Positions 26,394 to 34,666 of a stretch of DNA of 64,000 nucleotides are shown here, in pieces (position 1 is the stretch's first letter; every line of letters starts with the position of its first letter). A program made the position numbers and the translations under genes. The notes under the pieces were generated by a model. That model saw only the letters and a list, made by a program, of their open reading frames with translations. It did not search any database and was not told the origin of the DNA. This DNA is from Bradyrhizobium diazoefficiens (GTDB lineage Bacteria; Pseudomonadota; Alphaproteobacteria; Rhizobiales; Xanthobacteraceae), in contig NZ_JAFCKW010000001.1 of NCBI RefSeq assembly GCF_018129965.1, forward strand, positions 558,001 to 622,000, written 5' to 3'.

Positions 26394-28078
26394 CAATTAC
26401 TCGAGCTGGAATTGAGCAGGGCCTTCAGGTAATCGAGCGTGCTGTTGGCACTCTCGATCGCCGCCTGGTATTTCGCGTATTGCGTCTGAAGCTGCGACTG
26501 CAGCGTCGACGCCGCGCTGTTGATGTCGTCGACCTTCTGCTGGAGATCGTCGTCGCGCGTCGTCAGGTTGGTGATCAGCGTCTGCAGCACGCCGGTCGAC
26601 GACGAATAGTCCTTGGCGACCTGGTAGAGCTGGGTTGCGATACCCGAGGTCGACGTCACCGTGATCGACTGGGACGTCGAGCCGCTATAGGTGAAGGCCA
26701 TGCCGGCGTAGATCGAGCCGGACGCACCGATGATCGTGGTGCCGCTGACTGTGAACTGCGACGAGTCGCCGCCGACCGACGCCGAGGAGAGGTTGCCGTT
26801 GGCATCGACGGTCAGATCCAGCGTGAACGATTGCGGCGACGTCCCGGTGTTGACGACGCTGAGCTGGCTCGACGACGTCGTGGTCTGCGCGGACAATAGC
26901 TTGGTCACGCCGCTCAGATTCGTGCTGAGGACGTCCGACAGCGTGCTGGTGTCGAGCTCCAGTTCGTTCTTTTCGTTGAAGGACAGACCGAGATCGGCCA
27001 TGGTCATGCCACCCACGGTGCTGTTCAGGGCGTTCTGGAGAGCATCCATGATGTTTCGCATCGTTCCGTCGCCGAACAGAACCGCGCTCGAGTCGGCCGT
27101 GCCATCGGTCGAGGTCGCTTGCTGAGCGATGACCGCGTCGCGAAAGGCGTTGTAGTTGGTGACGAACGTCTGCACCGCCGATTGGATCTGGCTGGTGTCG
27201 GTGTCGATGCTGACGTTCAGCGACGTGCCGTCCGGCGTTGCCTGCAGCAGGCTGAAGGTGACACCGCTGAGGACGTCGGTAATATCGTTGGTGTCGCGGG
27301 TCATCGCGATGCCGTCGAGCGTGAATTTGGCCGACTGGGCATCCTGGATGACGTTGGTGAAGCTCCCCGAACTGTCGGTTACGCCGAGCTTGTTCATGAT
27401 GTCGTCGCCGGACGTGCTCGTATAGGAAATATCGGCCGCATCCTCCGTGCCGGTCAGCACCATCTGATACGAGGTGCTGGAAACCTGTACGATCGAAGCC
27501 TGGACGTTGGTCGTCGAGGTCTGGGCATTGATGGCATCGACGACGTCCTGGAGCGACATCGTGCTGGTGATGCTGATGTCTGCCGCGCTGCCACCCGCCA
27601 GACCAAGCGAGAACGTCCCGGTGTATCCGAGTTCGTCGGTCTGGCTCGATTGCGCGGTACCGGACACCTTCTGGGCAGTGGCGAGCTGGCTGATCGTCAG
27701 CGTGTGATCGCCGATCGCCGCCCCGCTCTTGATGCTCATCGAGAGCGCCGAGGAGGCGCTGACATCGCCGGTCGAACTGATACTGGCGGAGCGCGTCGCA
27801 AAAGCGCTGGCGGACAGCGAGTTGACCACCGCGGTCGAGAGCGACGACAGCCCCGAATATAGCGTCTTCAGATCGCTCTGGAGCGTCTGATAGGCCGTTA
27901 TCTTGGCCTTGTTGTTCGTGATCGTGGTCGAGATCGTGTCCGCTTGCGCCGTCTTCGCATCGACGGCGGACTGGATCAGTGCGGACCAGTCGATGCTGCT
28001 CGAATTGGTTGTCCCGCTCGTGGTGACGGAGACGCCCGAACTGGCGGTGCTGCTGCTGGTTGAGCTGACGCTGGTCAC
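26393..28078 (-). CDS. fliD: Flagellar filament cap protein FliD
   Basis: A 561-residue filament cap. A Ser/Thr-rich N-terminus leads into SSIDWSALIQSAVDAKTAQA and a coiled region (NKAKITAYQTLQSDLKTL), typical of the FliD N-terminal domain; the C-terminal coiled coil contains DDDLQQKVDDINSAASTLQS and YAKYQAAIESANSTLDYLKA. FliD caps the growing filament and folds flagellin on export. It starts with GTG at 28078. It lies between flagellin and fliS, the standard order, with a strong hairpin before it. Confidence 0.9.
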   Translation of the reverse strand: MTSVSSTSSSTASSGVSVTTSGTTNSSSIDWSALIQSAVDAKTAQADTISTTITNNKAKITAYQTLQSDLKTLYSGLSSLSTAVVNSLSASAFATRSASISSTGDVSASSALSMSIKSGAAIGDHTLTISQLATAQKVSGTAQSSQTDELGYTGTFSLGLAGGSAADISITSTMSLQDVVDAINAQTSTTNVQASIVQVSSTSYQMVLTGTEDAADISYTSTSGDDIMNKLGVTDSSGSFTNVIQDAQSAKFTLDGIAMTRDTNDITDVLSGVTFSLLQATPDGTSLNVSIDTDTSQIQSAVQTFVTNYNAFRDAVIAQQATSTDGTADSSAVLFGDGTMRNIMDALQNALNSTVGGMTMADLGLSFNEKNELELDTSTLSDVLSTNLSGVTKLLSAQTTTSSSQLSVVNTGTSPQSFTLDLTVDANGNLSSASVGGDSSQFTVSGTTIIGASGSIYAGMAFTYSGSTSQSITVTSTSGIATQLYQVAKDYSSSTGVLQTLITNLTTRDDDLQQKVDDINSAASTLQSQLQTQYAKYQAAIESANSTLDYLKALLNSSSSN

Positions 28079-28102
28079 TTTGCCTGACTATCCCCTGGTC
28101 GG

Positions 28103-28131
28103 GGGCGGGCCGACATGATGCCGGCCCGCCC
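28103..28131 (-). terminator. GC-rich hairpin between flagellin gene and fliD
   Basis: GGGCGGGCCG (28103-28112) and CGGCCCGCCC (28122-28131) form a 10-bp perfect stem with a nine-base loop, 10 bases after the flagellin stop. There is no following T-tract, so it may act as a partial terminator or as a 3' stabiliser that lets flagellin mRNA accumulate above fliD. Confidence 0.7.
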
Positions 28132-28140
28132 GGATCATCA

Positions 28141-28965
28141 TCAGCCCAGCAGCTTGAGCAGGTACTGGGGCATCTGGTTCGCCGCGGCCAGTGCCGAGAC
28201 GGCCGCCTGGGTCTTCACTTCCGCGGACGAGAGCTTGGACTGTTCGGACGCAATGTCGACGTCCTTGATCGCCGAATTCGCAGACTGCAGGTTCTGGGTC
28301 TGGGTCGAGATCGAGTCGGAGCTGAAATTGAAGCGCGATTCCTGGGCACCGATGCTGGCGCGCGCGCCGGAGACCGTGTCGATAGCCGTGTCGAGCGCAG
28401 TCAGCGCCGAGGTCGCGTCCGATAGCGAGCTGACATCGAGCGAGGTCACGCCAAGCGAGGATGCCGTGAGGTTGCTGAGCTTGATGGTGATGGTGTCAGA
28501 TCCGGAGGATCCGACCAGCACCGAGACGCCGGACGCAAACACGCTGGAACCGTCGAGCAAGCTCTGGCTGGAATAGCGCGTGCCGCTCGCGATGGAATCG
28601 ATTTCGCTCTTGAGCTGCGAGAATTCCGAGTTGATGTAGGCGCGGCTGGAGTCGGTCGTGGTGCCCGAAGCGGATTCGGAAGCCAGCGACTTCATACGCG
28701 CGAGAATGTCGGAGATGTTGGAGGCGCCGCCGTCGGCGGTCTGCAGAATCGCGGTCGCCTGCGAGGCGTTGGTGGCGGCCTGCTGCAGCGTGGTCACGTC
28801 CGAAGAGATGCGGGTGGATATCGCAAGACCCGCGGCGTCGTCGGACGCGGACGTGATGCGCGAACCGCTCGACAGCTTCGAGAGCGAGCTGGTTTCCTGC
28901 GCGGAGTTGATGTTGAGATAGCGGACCGCGGCGTTGGCGGCGGTATTGGTATTGATTGCGGGCAT
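28141..28965 (-). CDS. Flagellin (short type)
   Basis: A 274-residue flagellin. The conserved N-terminal D0/D1 (MPAINTNTAANAAVRYLNIN, then LSSGSRITSASDDAAGLAIS) and C-terminal (SIGAQESRFNFSSDSISTQT, ending ALAAANQMPQYLLKLLG) halves are complete; the exposed middle domain is short. The start is the ATG at 28965, with AGGAGC six bases upstream; 12 extra upstream codons are open but unsupported. Bradyrhizobium species carry two flagellar systems, and a short flagellin of this size fits the thin lateral type, but I cannot prove this here. Only one flagellin gene is visible in the window. Confidence 0.93.
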   Translation of the reverse strand: MPAINTNTAANAAVRYLNINSAQETSSLSKLSSGSRITSASDDAAGLAISTRISSDVTTLQQAATNASQATAILQTADGGASNISDILARMKSLASESASGTTTDSSRAYINSEFSQLKSEIDSIASGTRYSSQSLLDGSSVFASGVSVLVGSSGSDTITIKLSNLTASSLGVTSLDVSSLSDATSALTALDTAIDTVSGARASIGAQESRFNFSSDSISTQTQNLQSANSAIKDVDIASEQSKLSSAEVKTQAAVSALAAANQMPQYLLKLLG

Positions 28966-29109
28966 TGGAAGCTCCTGTGCTGATGGGCAAGCGTGCCGCA
29001 TCGTGAAAGATCGATTTACGACGACGCAGACCGCAGCCCCGTCCGTTCGCTCAAACGGCGGAGTGCAAGGAGATCAGGCGCAAAAACTTTTGCGCGGCAA
29101 TTTTTATGG

Positions 29110-29808
29110 TTAGCAATCGGTAAACGCGGTGCGGATGTCGCGTTCGTGCTTGCGCAGGAGCTGGCGCAACTGCTGGCGTCCGCGCTTGAGCAGCGACTCG
29201 ACGGCTGCCACCGTGGTATCCATCACCTGTGCGATCTCGCCGTTGCTCATGTTCTCGTGATACGAGAAGATCACCGCGATGCGCTGTTGCTCGGGCAGAC
29301 GCTGCATCGCGAGCTCCAGCATGTCATTGAGCTCGTTGCGCTCGATGATCTCGACGGCGCCGGGCTGACCGTCGGCGACCTCGGGTACGGTCTCGACGTT
29401 CTCGTTGCGCGGCTTGCGGCGCAAATCGATGCAGCGGTTGGAGATGACGCGGTAGAGCCAGGTCGAGAACTTGGCGCGGCCATGTTGCCAGCGGCCGCGA
29501 TGGCTCCAGATCTTGAGCATGGTGTCCTGCACGACGTCTTCGGCATCCGCCGCGTTGCCGACGATACGCAGCGCGATCGCGTAGGCGCGGTCGATGTGAC
29601 GCTCGACCAGCATGCGGAACGCGACCTCGTCGCCGAGGGCGAGCTTGTCGAGCAGTTCGCTGTCTTCGTCATAGACGACGTCGTCCGCGACCGGCGCGCT
29701 GTCCGGCGCTAGCGGCACCGACGGCGCGATCTGTACGATCGCCTCATCAGGCACCGTCGTCGTGATCGCGACCTCGGCGGGAGCCCAGACATCAGCAGCG
29801 TAACTCAT
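29110..29808 (-). CDS. ECF-type RNA polymerase sigma factor
   Basis: A 232-residue sigma factor. Region 2 is LVERHIDRAYAIALRIVGNA followed by EDVVQDTMLKIWSHRGRW and FSTWLYRVISNRCIDLRR; region 4 contains LPEQQRIAVIFSYHENMSNG and VAAVESLLKRGRQQL. An acidic N-terminal extension of about 50 residues precedes region 2. The ATG at 29808 is supported by GGAGG seven bases upstream. It lies upstream of the flagellin gene on the same strand, with 144 bases between. No anti-sigma gene adjoins it; the 90-residue protein at 25531 is a candidate partner. Flagellar control is an inference from location. Confidence 0.85.
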   Translation of the reverse strand: MSYAADVWAPAEVAITTTVPDEAIVQIAPSVPLAPDSAPVADDVVYDEDSELLDKLALGDEVAFRMLVERHIDRAYAIALRIVGNAADAEDVVQDTMLKIWSHRGRWQHGRAKFSTWLYRVISNRCIDLRRKPRNENVETVPEVADGQPGAVEIIERNELNDMLELAMQRLPEQQRIAVIFSYHENMSNGEIAQVMDTTVAAVESLLKRGRQQLRQLLRKHERDIRTAFTDC

Positions 29809-30321
29809 CCCGCAACCTCCAACCCGCAGCGCCGGCGGCGCACATGCCACACGGCTTCCAGGCGTTGAACGCGGCACCAAAACAATCCAGGCGGAGAATT
29901 TTTGTTATTTTTCAAGATGTTAGCCGGTCATTTTTGCCGAGCATCGGGCAATAATTGCCGATCGCGCGATAGTCTTTCGCCTCACACCTGCAATCATCAC
30001 ATCGTCTCGCGCCATGGCGGATCATCCATCCTGAACAGATGTACTCGTGGGAAAACGCTGACATTACGCGGCACTAGGTGATCGGTCGCGACACGCGCAT
30101 CGCGCGTGAAGCAGCGATTGTTTCCGAGTGTGAACGAACGCGGGGCGATGTCTTCACTCGGCAGTTTTTGCCGAATCACCTTTTTGAACCTAGCGATTTT
30201 TTTGAATCTGTCAGTCGTCGCCGACGCGATTTTGAATCGTGCGCGAACTTTTTTCGCATCGATCGCGCCTGACTCCACGTCTGCGCACGTTAATCATGAT
30301 GGTGGACGAGGAAATTGTCGC
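29809..30321. other. Divergent intergenic region with an operator-like palindrome
   Basis: This 513-base gap between the sigma factor (minus) and the HAD gene (plus) is visibly richer in A and T than its surroundings. It holds the palindrome GGCAAT-A-ATTGCC (29947-29959), within CGGGCAATAATTGCCG (29945-29960), about 140 bases upstream of the sigma-factor start. Short open frames exist on both strands (for example 30078-30272), but none has a ribosome site or coding character. It presumably carries both promoters. Confidence 0.5.
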
Positions 30322-32736
30322 ATGAAGAGCGCAACAGCCGGGCGCGAGCCCCGCTCGCGAATTGTTTCTGCTTGGTCGTTCGATGTTTTCGATACGTTTC
30401 TGCTACGCGCTTGCACGACGCCGGATGGCGTATTTGAAAGGACTTTCGAGCTTTCCGGCATTTCACGAAGTTTGCCGAATGTTTCCGCGAGTTTCGTTCA
30501 GCATCGCATTCAGGCCGAGTTGCGTGCACACCGGAGCGCGAAGGAGAGTCGCGGCACGAGCGAAGTCCGGATCGCCGACATCTATTCCTTCTTTCCGTTC
30601 AGGCTGTTCGGTCTTTCGCGTCGCGACCTGAACGACCTCGTCGAATCGGAGTTCGCCGCCGAGATCGAACTCTGCCGAGCCAATCCGGACATGACCCGGC
30701 AATATCTGGACATGAAGCGTGCCGGACATCGCGTCGGCTTCATCTCCGACACCTATTGGGATTCCGACCGGCTGGCGCGGCTGCTGCGGGCCTGCCGTCC
30801 GGGACTGACGTGGGACTTCCTCTACGCGTCATGCGATCACGGCAGCAGCAAGAGCGAGGCGCTGTTTGCGACATATCTGTCCGAACAGGGCATCGATGCC
30901 ACGGCCTCCTTTCATGTCGGTGACAACGAGAGCGCCGATATCAGGGGCGCAAGGCGCCACGGCATTCGCCCGCGCTACTATCCGCAGGCAACGGCGCAGC
31001 TCGCCTCCAGGTTTCAGCGCGAGACGGCGCTGTTCGAACTGCTGTGCGCGGGTGTGCCGTCTCGGCTCGATCACGGCTCGCGGACCTTGCGGCGCATGAT
31101 CGCTGCGCGCAGCGCGGAGACATCTCCCGCCTTCCACCTCGGTCTCACCGTGCTCGGCCCGGCCATGACAGCCTTCGACGCCTTCGTGGCGCGGCGCTAC
31201 GAGGACGTCGCAGGCTCCGGTCGAAGTGTCGCGCTCGGTTTCCTCGGCCGCGACGGATGTCTGTCACACAGGATCTGGCAGGACCTGCACGGGAACACAG
31301 CGGCCTATCTCGAGATCAACCGGCGCGTCAGCCTGATCGCCTCGGCCGACACCGTGCAGCCGTTGGTCGATCTGCTCCGCAATATCGTCAAGATCGACGT
31401 AGCGACCTTCGGCGACATGTTGAAAATCACGCCGCCGAAGGTCGCGGCGTTCTTTGCCGGTTGTCCCGGCGGCATCGCCTCCGGGGAAGAGATCGCAGAG
31501 GCGCTTCCCGCACTGATGGATCCGGCCGACATCGCCGAACTCGCCGCAGGCCTTCGCGCCCGGCTGCTCGCCTATCTCCGCCAAACCATCCCCGGATTCG
31601 ACGATTGCACCGACCTCGTTCTCGCCGATCTCGGCTATTCCGGCAGCGTGCAGAAGGCGCTGCGCCGCATCTTCGACCTGGAGGGCATCAAGACCCGCCT
31701 TCACGGCGCCTACCTGATGTCGCTCGACGACGCCTTCGGCGACATCGCCGGGCAGGACAGCGCGGAGGGCTTCGTCTCCGATCTCGTCGTCACCCCTCAC
31801 GTCAAGCGCATGCTGATCCGCAACATTGCGCTGCTGGAGCAGATCTGCTGCTCGCCCGACGGTTCGGTGCGGGACTATGAGGCCGGCGCGGTGCTGCGCG
31901 AGCTCAATCAGCGGCCAGCAAGCCAGATTGCGCTGGCCGCCGAGATCCAGACCGGAGCCCTCGCCTTCGCAGAAAGCGCGGGCGACGTCTCCTTCGACTG
32001 TGGCCTCGATCCCTATGCTGCATCCGGCGTCGCCGCGCGCTGGTGTGCGGCGACCCTGGCCCGGCTCCTGCTGCTGCCTGACGAGGATGAACTCGCACTG
32101 CTCGGCGGACTGAAGCATGACGTCAATCTCGGCACGCATGCACTGGCGCCGATGCTCGACGGCGAATTCGTCCGCCGGCAGATCACCGCCCGCGGCCTGT
32201 CGGCCGCCTGCACGTCGGAAGCGCCGCCGATGTGGCTGGCGGGCAGCTTTGCCCTGATGTCGCCGTCCCAGGCCTATCTCTATGCGCTGTTCGGCGCCAA
32301 CCGCCTCCCGGCCGACGTCTTCGAGGAAAGTCCCTCCGGGCCGGTTGAGGTTGGGTTGTTCCGCGCTGGCGGCGAAGCGTCACTGCAGGCGGTGACGGTC
32401 CACCGCACAGGCGTCGGTGAGCTGCGCATCCGCATTCCGGTCTCGCGCAGCATGGACATCGCCATCATCGCGCTGCCGCTGCCGAAATTCGCCCCCGAAG
32501 GCCTGCTGCATGGCGTGACCATCCAGACCGCAGAAGACGTTCGTGCCGCCGCGGAGTCCCACAACGTGGTCGGCATCGCGGCCGAAAGCCTGGTCTATGC
32601 GGGGATCCAGCGGAACGGCGGCTATTATCGCGCCGAGAGCGATGACGGCTGCCTGCTGATCCCCGTCGCCCCGATGACCGGGGATATCGCGATCTACACC
32701 GTGGCGATCATGCCGCTCGGTCCCGCCTCCAATTAG
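30322..32736 (+). CDS. Large HAD-superfamily protein, possible polysaccharide/flagellin modification
   Basis: An 804-residue protein. The HAD core is at the N-terminus: motif I D21-V-F-D24-T in SFDVFDTFLLR, motif II in GFISDTYWDSD, and motif IV in FHVGDNESADIRGARRHGI. The rest (about residues 300-804) is a long region with no family I can name; it contains GFLGRDGCLSHRIWQDLH and LADLGYSGSVQKALRRI, seen in HAD proteins of the COG5610 type that accompany glycosyltransferases. The ATG at 30322 follows GAGGAA at an 8-base spacing; the upstream 72-codon extension starts in intergenic sequence. The next two genes on the strand may form a unit with it. Confidence 0.75.
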   Translation: MKSATAGREPRSRIVSAWSFDVFDTFLLRACTTPDGVFERTFELSGISRSLPNVSASFVQHRIQAELRAHRSAKESRGTSEVRIADIYSFFPFRLFGLSRRDLNDLVESEFAAEIELCRANPDMTRQYLDMKRAGHRVGFISDTYWDSDRLARLLRACRPGLTWDFLYASCDHGSSKSEALFATYLSEQGIDATASFHVGDNESADIRGARRHGIRPRYYPQATAQLASRFQRETALFELLCAGVPSRLDHGSRTLRRMIAARSAETSPAFHLGLTVLGPAMTAFDAFVARRYEDVAGSGRSVALGFLGRDGCLSHRIWQDLHGNTAAYLEINRRVSLIASADTVQPLVDLLRNIVKIDVATFGDMLKITPPKVAAFFAGCPGGIASGEEIAEALPALMDPADIAELAAGLRARLLAYLRQTIPGFDDCTDLVLADLGYSGSVQKALRRIFDLEGIKTRLHGAYLMSLDDAFGDIAGQDSAEGFVSDLVVTPHVKRMLIRNIALLEQICCSPDGSVRDYEAGAVLRELNQRPASQIALAAEIQTGALAFAESAGDVSFDCGLDPYAASGVAARWCAATLARLLLLPDEDELALLGGLKHDVNLGTHALAPMLDGEFVRRQITARGLSAACTSEAPPMWLAGSFALMSPSQAYLYALFGANRLPADVFEESPSGPVEVGLFRAGGEASLQAVTVHRTGVGELRIRIPVSRSMDIAIIALPLPKFAPEGLLHGVTIQTAEDVRAAAESHNVVGIAAESLVYAGIQRNGGYYRAESDDGCLLIPVAPMTGDIAIYTVAIMPLGPASN

Positions 32737-32796
32737 TTCGCCTGATCGGGCCGCCCGGGCCGTTGAAGACCAGGGGCTGGCACGAGGGGCACGGAA

Positions 32797-34116
32797 TTGA
32801 CGGACGACACGCACCAAAACCTGGATCGGCTGCTGCAATCCGGCCATGTCCGGCTCGGCCGGACCCAGCGCGATCGCCTGGATTGGCTGGTCGGCCAGTA
32901 CGGCGCGGCCACGTTCGACGATATTTCGGGCGGCCGGCAAGGCGGCGTCATCATGCTCAGGGAGCCGCCGAGCGGCGCAGCAGCCGAGCTGTTCTACCGC
33001 GCGCTCACCCCCGGCTGCGCCGTCGTCATTCCGACCAGCGAAAATCCCGGCTTCGACTTTCTCAAATCCAAGCTGACCGAGTTCGGCACCGTCGGCCCCT
33101 GCGGCGCGGACGGCCCGCACGAGATGTGGTGGGGCGGCATCGGCTGGTCGAAGTTCATCACCGCGGCCGACGCCGCGACCACGCGCCCGCGGATCGTCTC
33201 CTGCTATCCGCGTCGCGGCGACGCGACCGCGGCTTTTGCGCTCCGACACTCGCTCGAGCGGTTCGAGCTCGCATGCCATATCGAGTCCATCGACACGGAA
33301 TTCAGCGACCGCGTCCTCTGCTTCGAGAAAGCCGAGTTCATGGTGCGGATGTGGAACAAATACCGCGAACCGCTGCTGTTCGTCGAAGCCGGCGCCGTAC
33401 TGCGCGAGGCGCCGCTGCTGCCGTCGTTCCTCGGCTGCGATGTCGCCCTCCACAAATGGAATCGCTGGGAGATGTCGGCGCGCACGCTGTATCTCGGCCG
33501 GACCGAGCGCGCCGAGATGCTGCTCCGCACGTGGCAGCACCTCGCCGCGTCCTATCCCGCGATCTGGGAAGGCTATCTCCTCGACCAGGCCTGGAGCCTG
33601 ACCTCCTCGCAGGTGCCGCTCGATACCGTGTGGCTGCCTCGATCCTATCACGCACTGCAGGGCGATCTCGGCGCGACGCGCGCCACGGTCCTCCATAACG
33701 AGCAGACGACGACGCTGGAACTCGGACCCGATCCCGCCTTCGCGAATATCGCGCGGACGGCCCGGCGGGCCGGCCGCACTGGCGCCCGCGATGCCTTCAT
33801 GGTGATGACCTCGAATGCGCAAACGGCGAACGGGGTCGCCGTGATCCTGCGCGACATCGCAGCCAGCGACGCCGGCGCGGTGGCCGCGACCGTGGAAGCC
33901 GTGACCGGCGCCTATGCCGCCGATTGCGGCGGCTACGGCCGGCTCGAGCTGTCGCTCTGCGCCTGGCAGGACGATGTCGGCGCCGCGCGCGATGCAGCAA
34001 GCATGGCGCGCTACCGCATCCTGGAGATCGCGCCGGGACAGCGCATCGCCAACGATTTCTTCGTTCACCAGGCGGCCGACGACGCAGTCATGACCGCCCG
34101 CCATCTCTTTCCCTGA
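32797..34116 (+). CDS. Glycosyltransferase-like protein
   Basis: A 439-residue protein, probably starting at TTG 32797 (GAGGGG upstream; no ATG occurs before residue 53). The middle resembles GT-A nucleotide-diphospho-sugar transferases: RPRIVSCYPRRGD, ACHIESIDTEFSDR, KAEFMVRMWNKYREPLLFVE, FLGCDVALHKW and EGYLLDQAWSL. The metal-binding D-x-D usually found in the 'LYLDAD' position is replaced by FVEAGAV, so catalysis is doubtful or uses another geometry. The remainder lacks a recognised domain. Its location between the HAD gene and the formyltransferase-like gene suggests one modification pathway. Confidence 0.6.
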   Translation: MTDDTHQNLDRLLQSGHVRLGRTQRDRLDWLVGQYGAATFDDISGGRQGGVIMLREPPSGAAAELFYRALTPGCAVVIPTSENPGFDFLKSKLTEFGTVGPCGADGPHEMWWGGIGWSKFITAADAATTRPRIVSCYPRRGDATAAFALRHSLERFELACHIESIDTEFSDRVLCFEKAEFMVRMWNKYREPLLFVEAGAVLREAPLLPSFLGCDVALHKWNRWEMSARTLYLGRTERAEMLLRTWQHLAASYPAIWEGYLLDQAWSLTSSQVPLDTVWLPRSYHALQGDLGATRATVLHNEQTTTLELGPDPAFANIARTARRAGRTGARDAFMVMTSNAQTANGVAVILRDIAASDAGAVAATVEAVTGAYAADCGGYGRLELSLCAWQDDVGAARDAASMARYRILEIAPGQRIANDFFVHQAADDAVMTARHLFP

Positions 34117-34128
34117 CGGACATCACAG

Positions 34129-34665
34129 ATGCTCAAGACCATCATCCTGCTCACCGACACCGTGCAACAGCAGCAGCCGCTGGCCAATCTGCTCCGCGAG
34201 CACAATCGTAACCTGAACTTCTGCTCGGCGCTGCGTGCCGCCGATCTCGGCGCCCTGGAGCCGGACGTTCTGAGCGAAGCGCGGCTGGTGTCCTTTGCTG
34301 CCGATGTCGCCGTGTCCGAAAAATTCCTGCTCCAGCTCGGTTACGGCGCCTACAAGTTCTATGCGGCACCGATTCAATATCCGGGTCTGCCGCAGGCACC
34401 TGACGAGAGCGAAGAGGATCCGCGTTGCTATTCCGTGATTGCGCAATCCATGACGATCTGGCCCGACTTCAAGAAGGTGGTCGGCCTCGAAACCGTGACG
34501 ATCCCGGACGGCACCGTGCCAGCCGAGCGCGAGCGACTGGTGTTCTCCCGGCTTGCGCATCTGTTCTGGCAGATGTCGGGCATGATCGCCGGCGAGGCGA
34601 CGGATCTACCGGCCATCATCGGGTCCGCCGAGAGCCAGCGGCCGACGCTTGCGATGATGAACTGA
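34129..34665 (+). CDS. Small formyltransferase-fold-like protein
   Basis: A 178-residue protein. The segment RLVSFAADVAVSEKFL followed by GYGAYKFYAAPIQYPG aligns by eye with the formyltransferase pattern RLIxFxxxxIVPxxxL...GAYNFHPGPPEYPG. In true formyltransferases the Asn and His of the N-F-H motif are catalytic; here they read K-F-Y, so activity as a formyltransferase is unlikely unless the alignment is wrong. It starts 12 bases after the glycosyltransferase-like gene. It then meets the CoA-transferase gene tail-to-tail with a one-base gap. Confidence 0.55.
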   Translation: MLKTIILLTDTVQQQQPLANLLREHNRNLNFCSALRAADLGALEPDVLSEARLVSFAADVAVSEKFLLQLGYGAYKFYAAPIQYPGLPQAPDESEEDPRCYSVIAQSMTIWPDFKKVVGLETVTIPDGTVPAERERLVFSRLAHLFWQMSGMIAGEATDLPAIIGSAESQRPTLAMMN

Positions 34666-34666
34666 G

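Noticed and set aside
29945..29960. Sigma-54 promoter (GG-N10-GC) at the palindrome upstream of the ECF gene
   Set aside because: The distance between GG and GC is 8 bases, not 10, and the symmetry points to a dimer operator.
30078..30278. Short frames on both strands in the gap before the HAD gene
   Set aside because: No ribosome site, Arg-rich random composition, and mutually overlapping.
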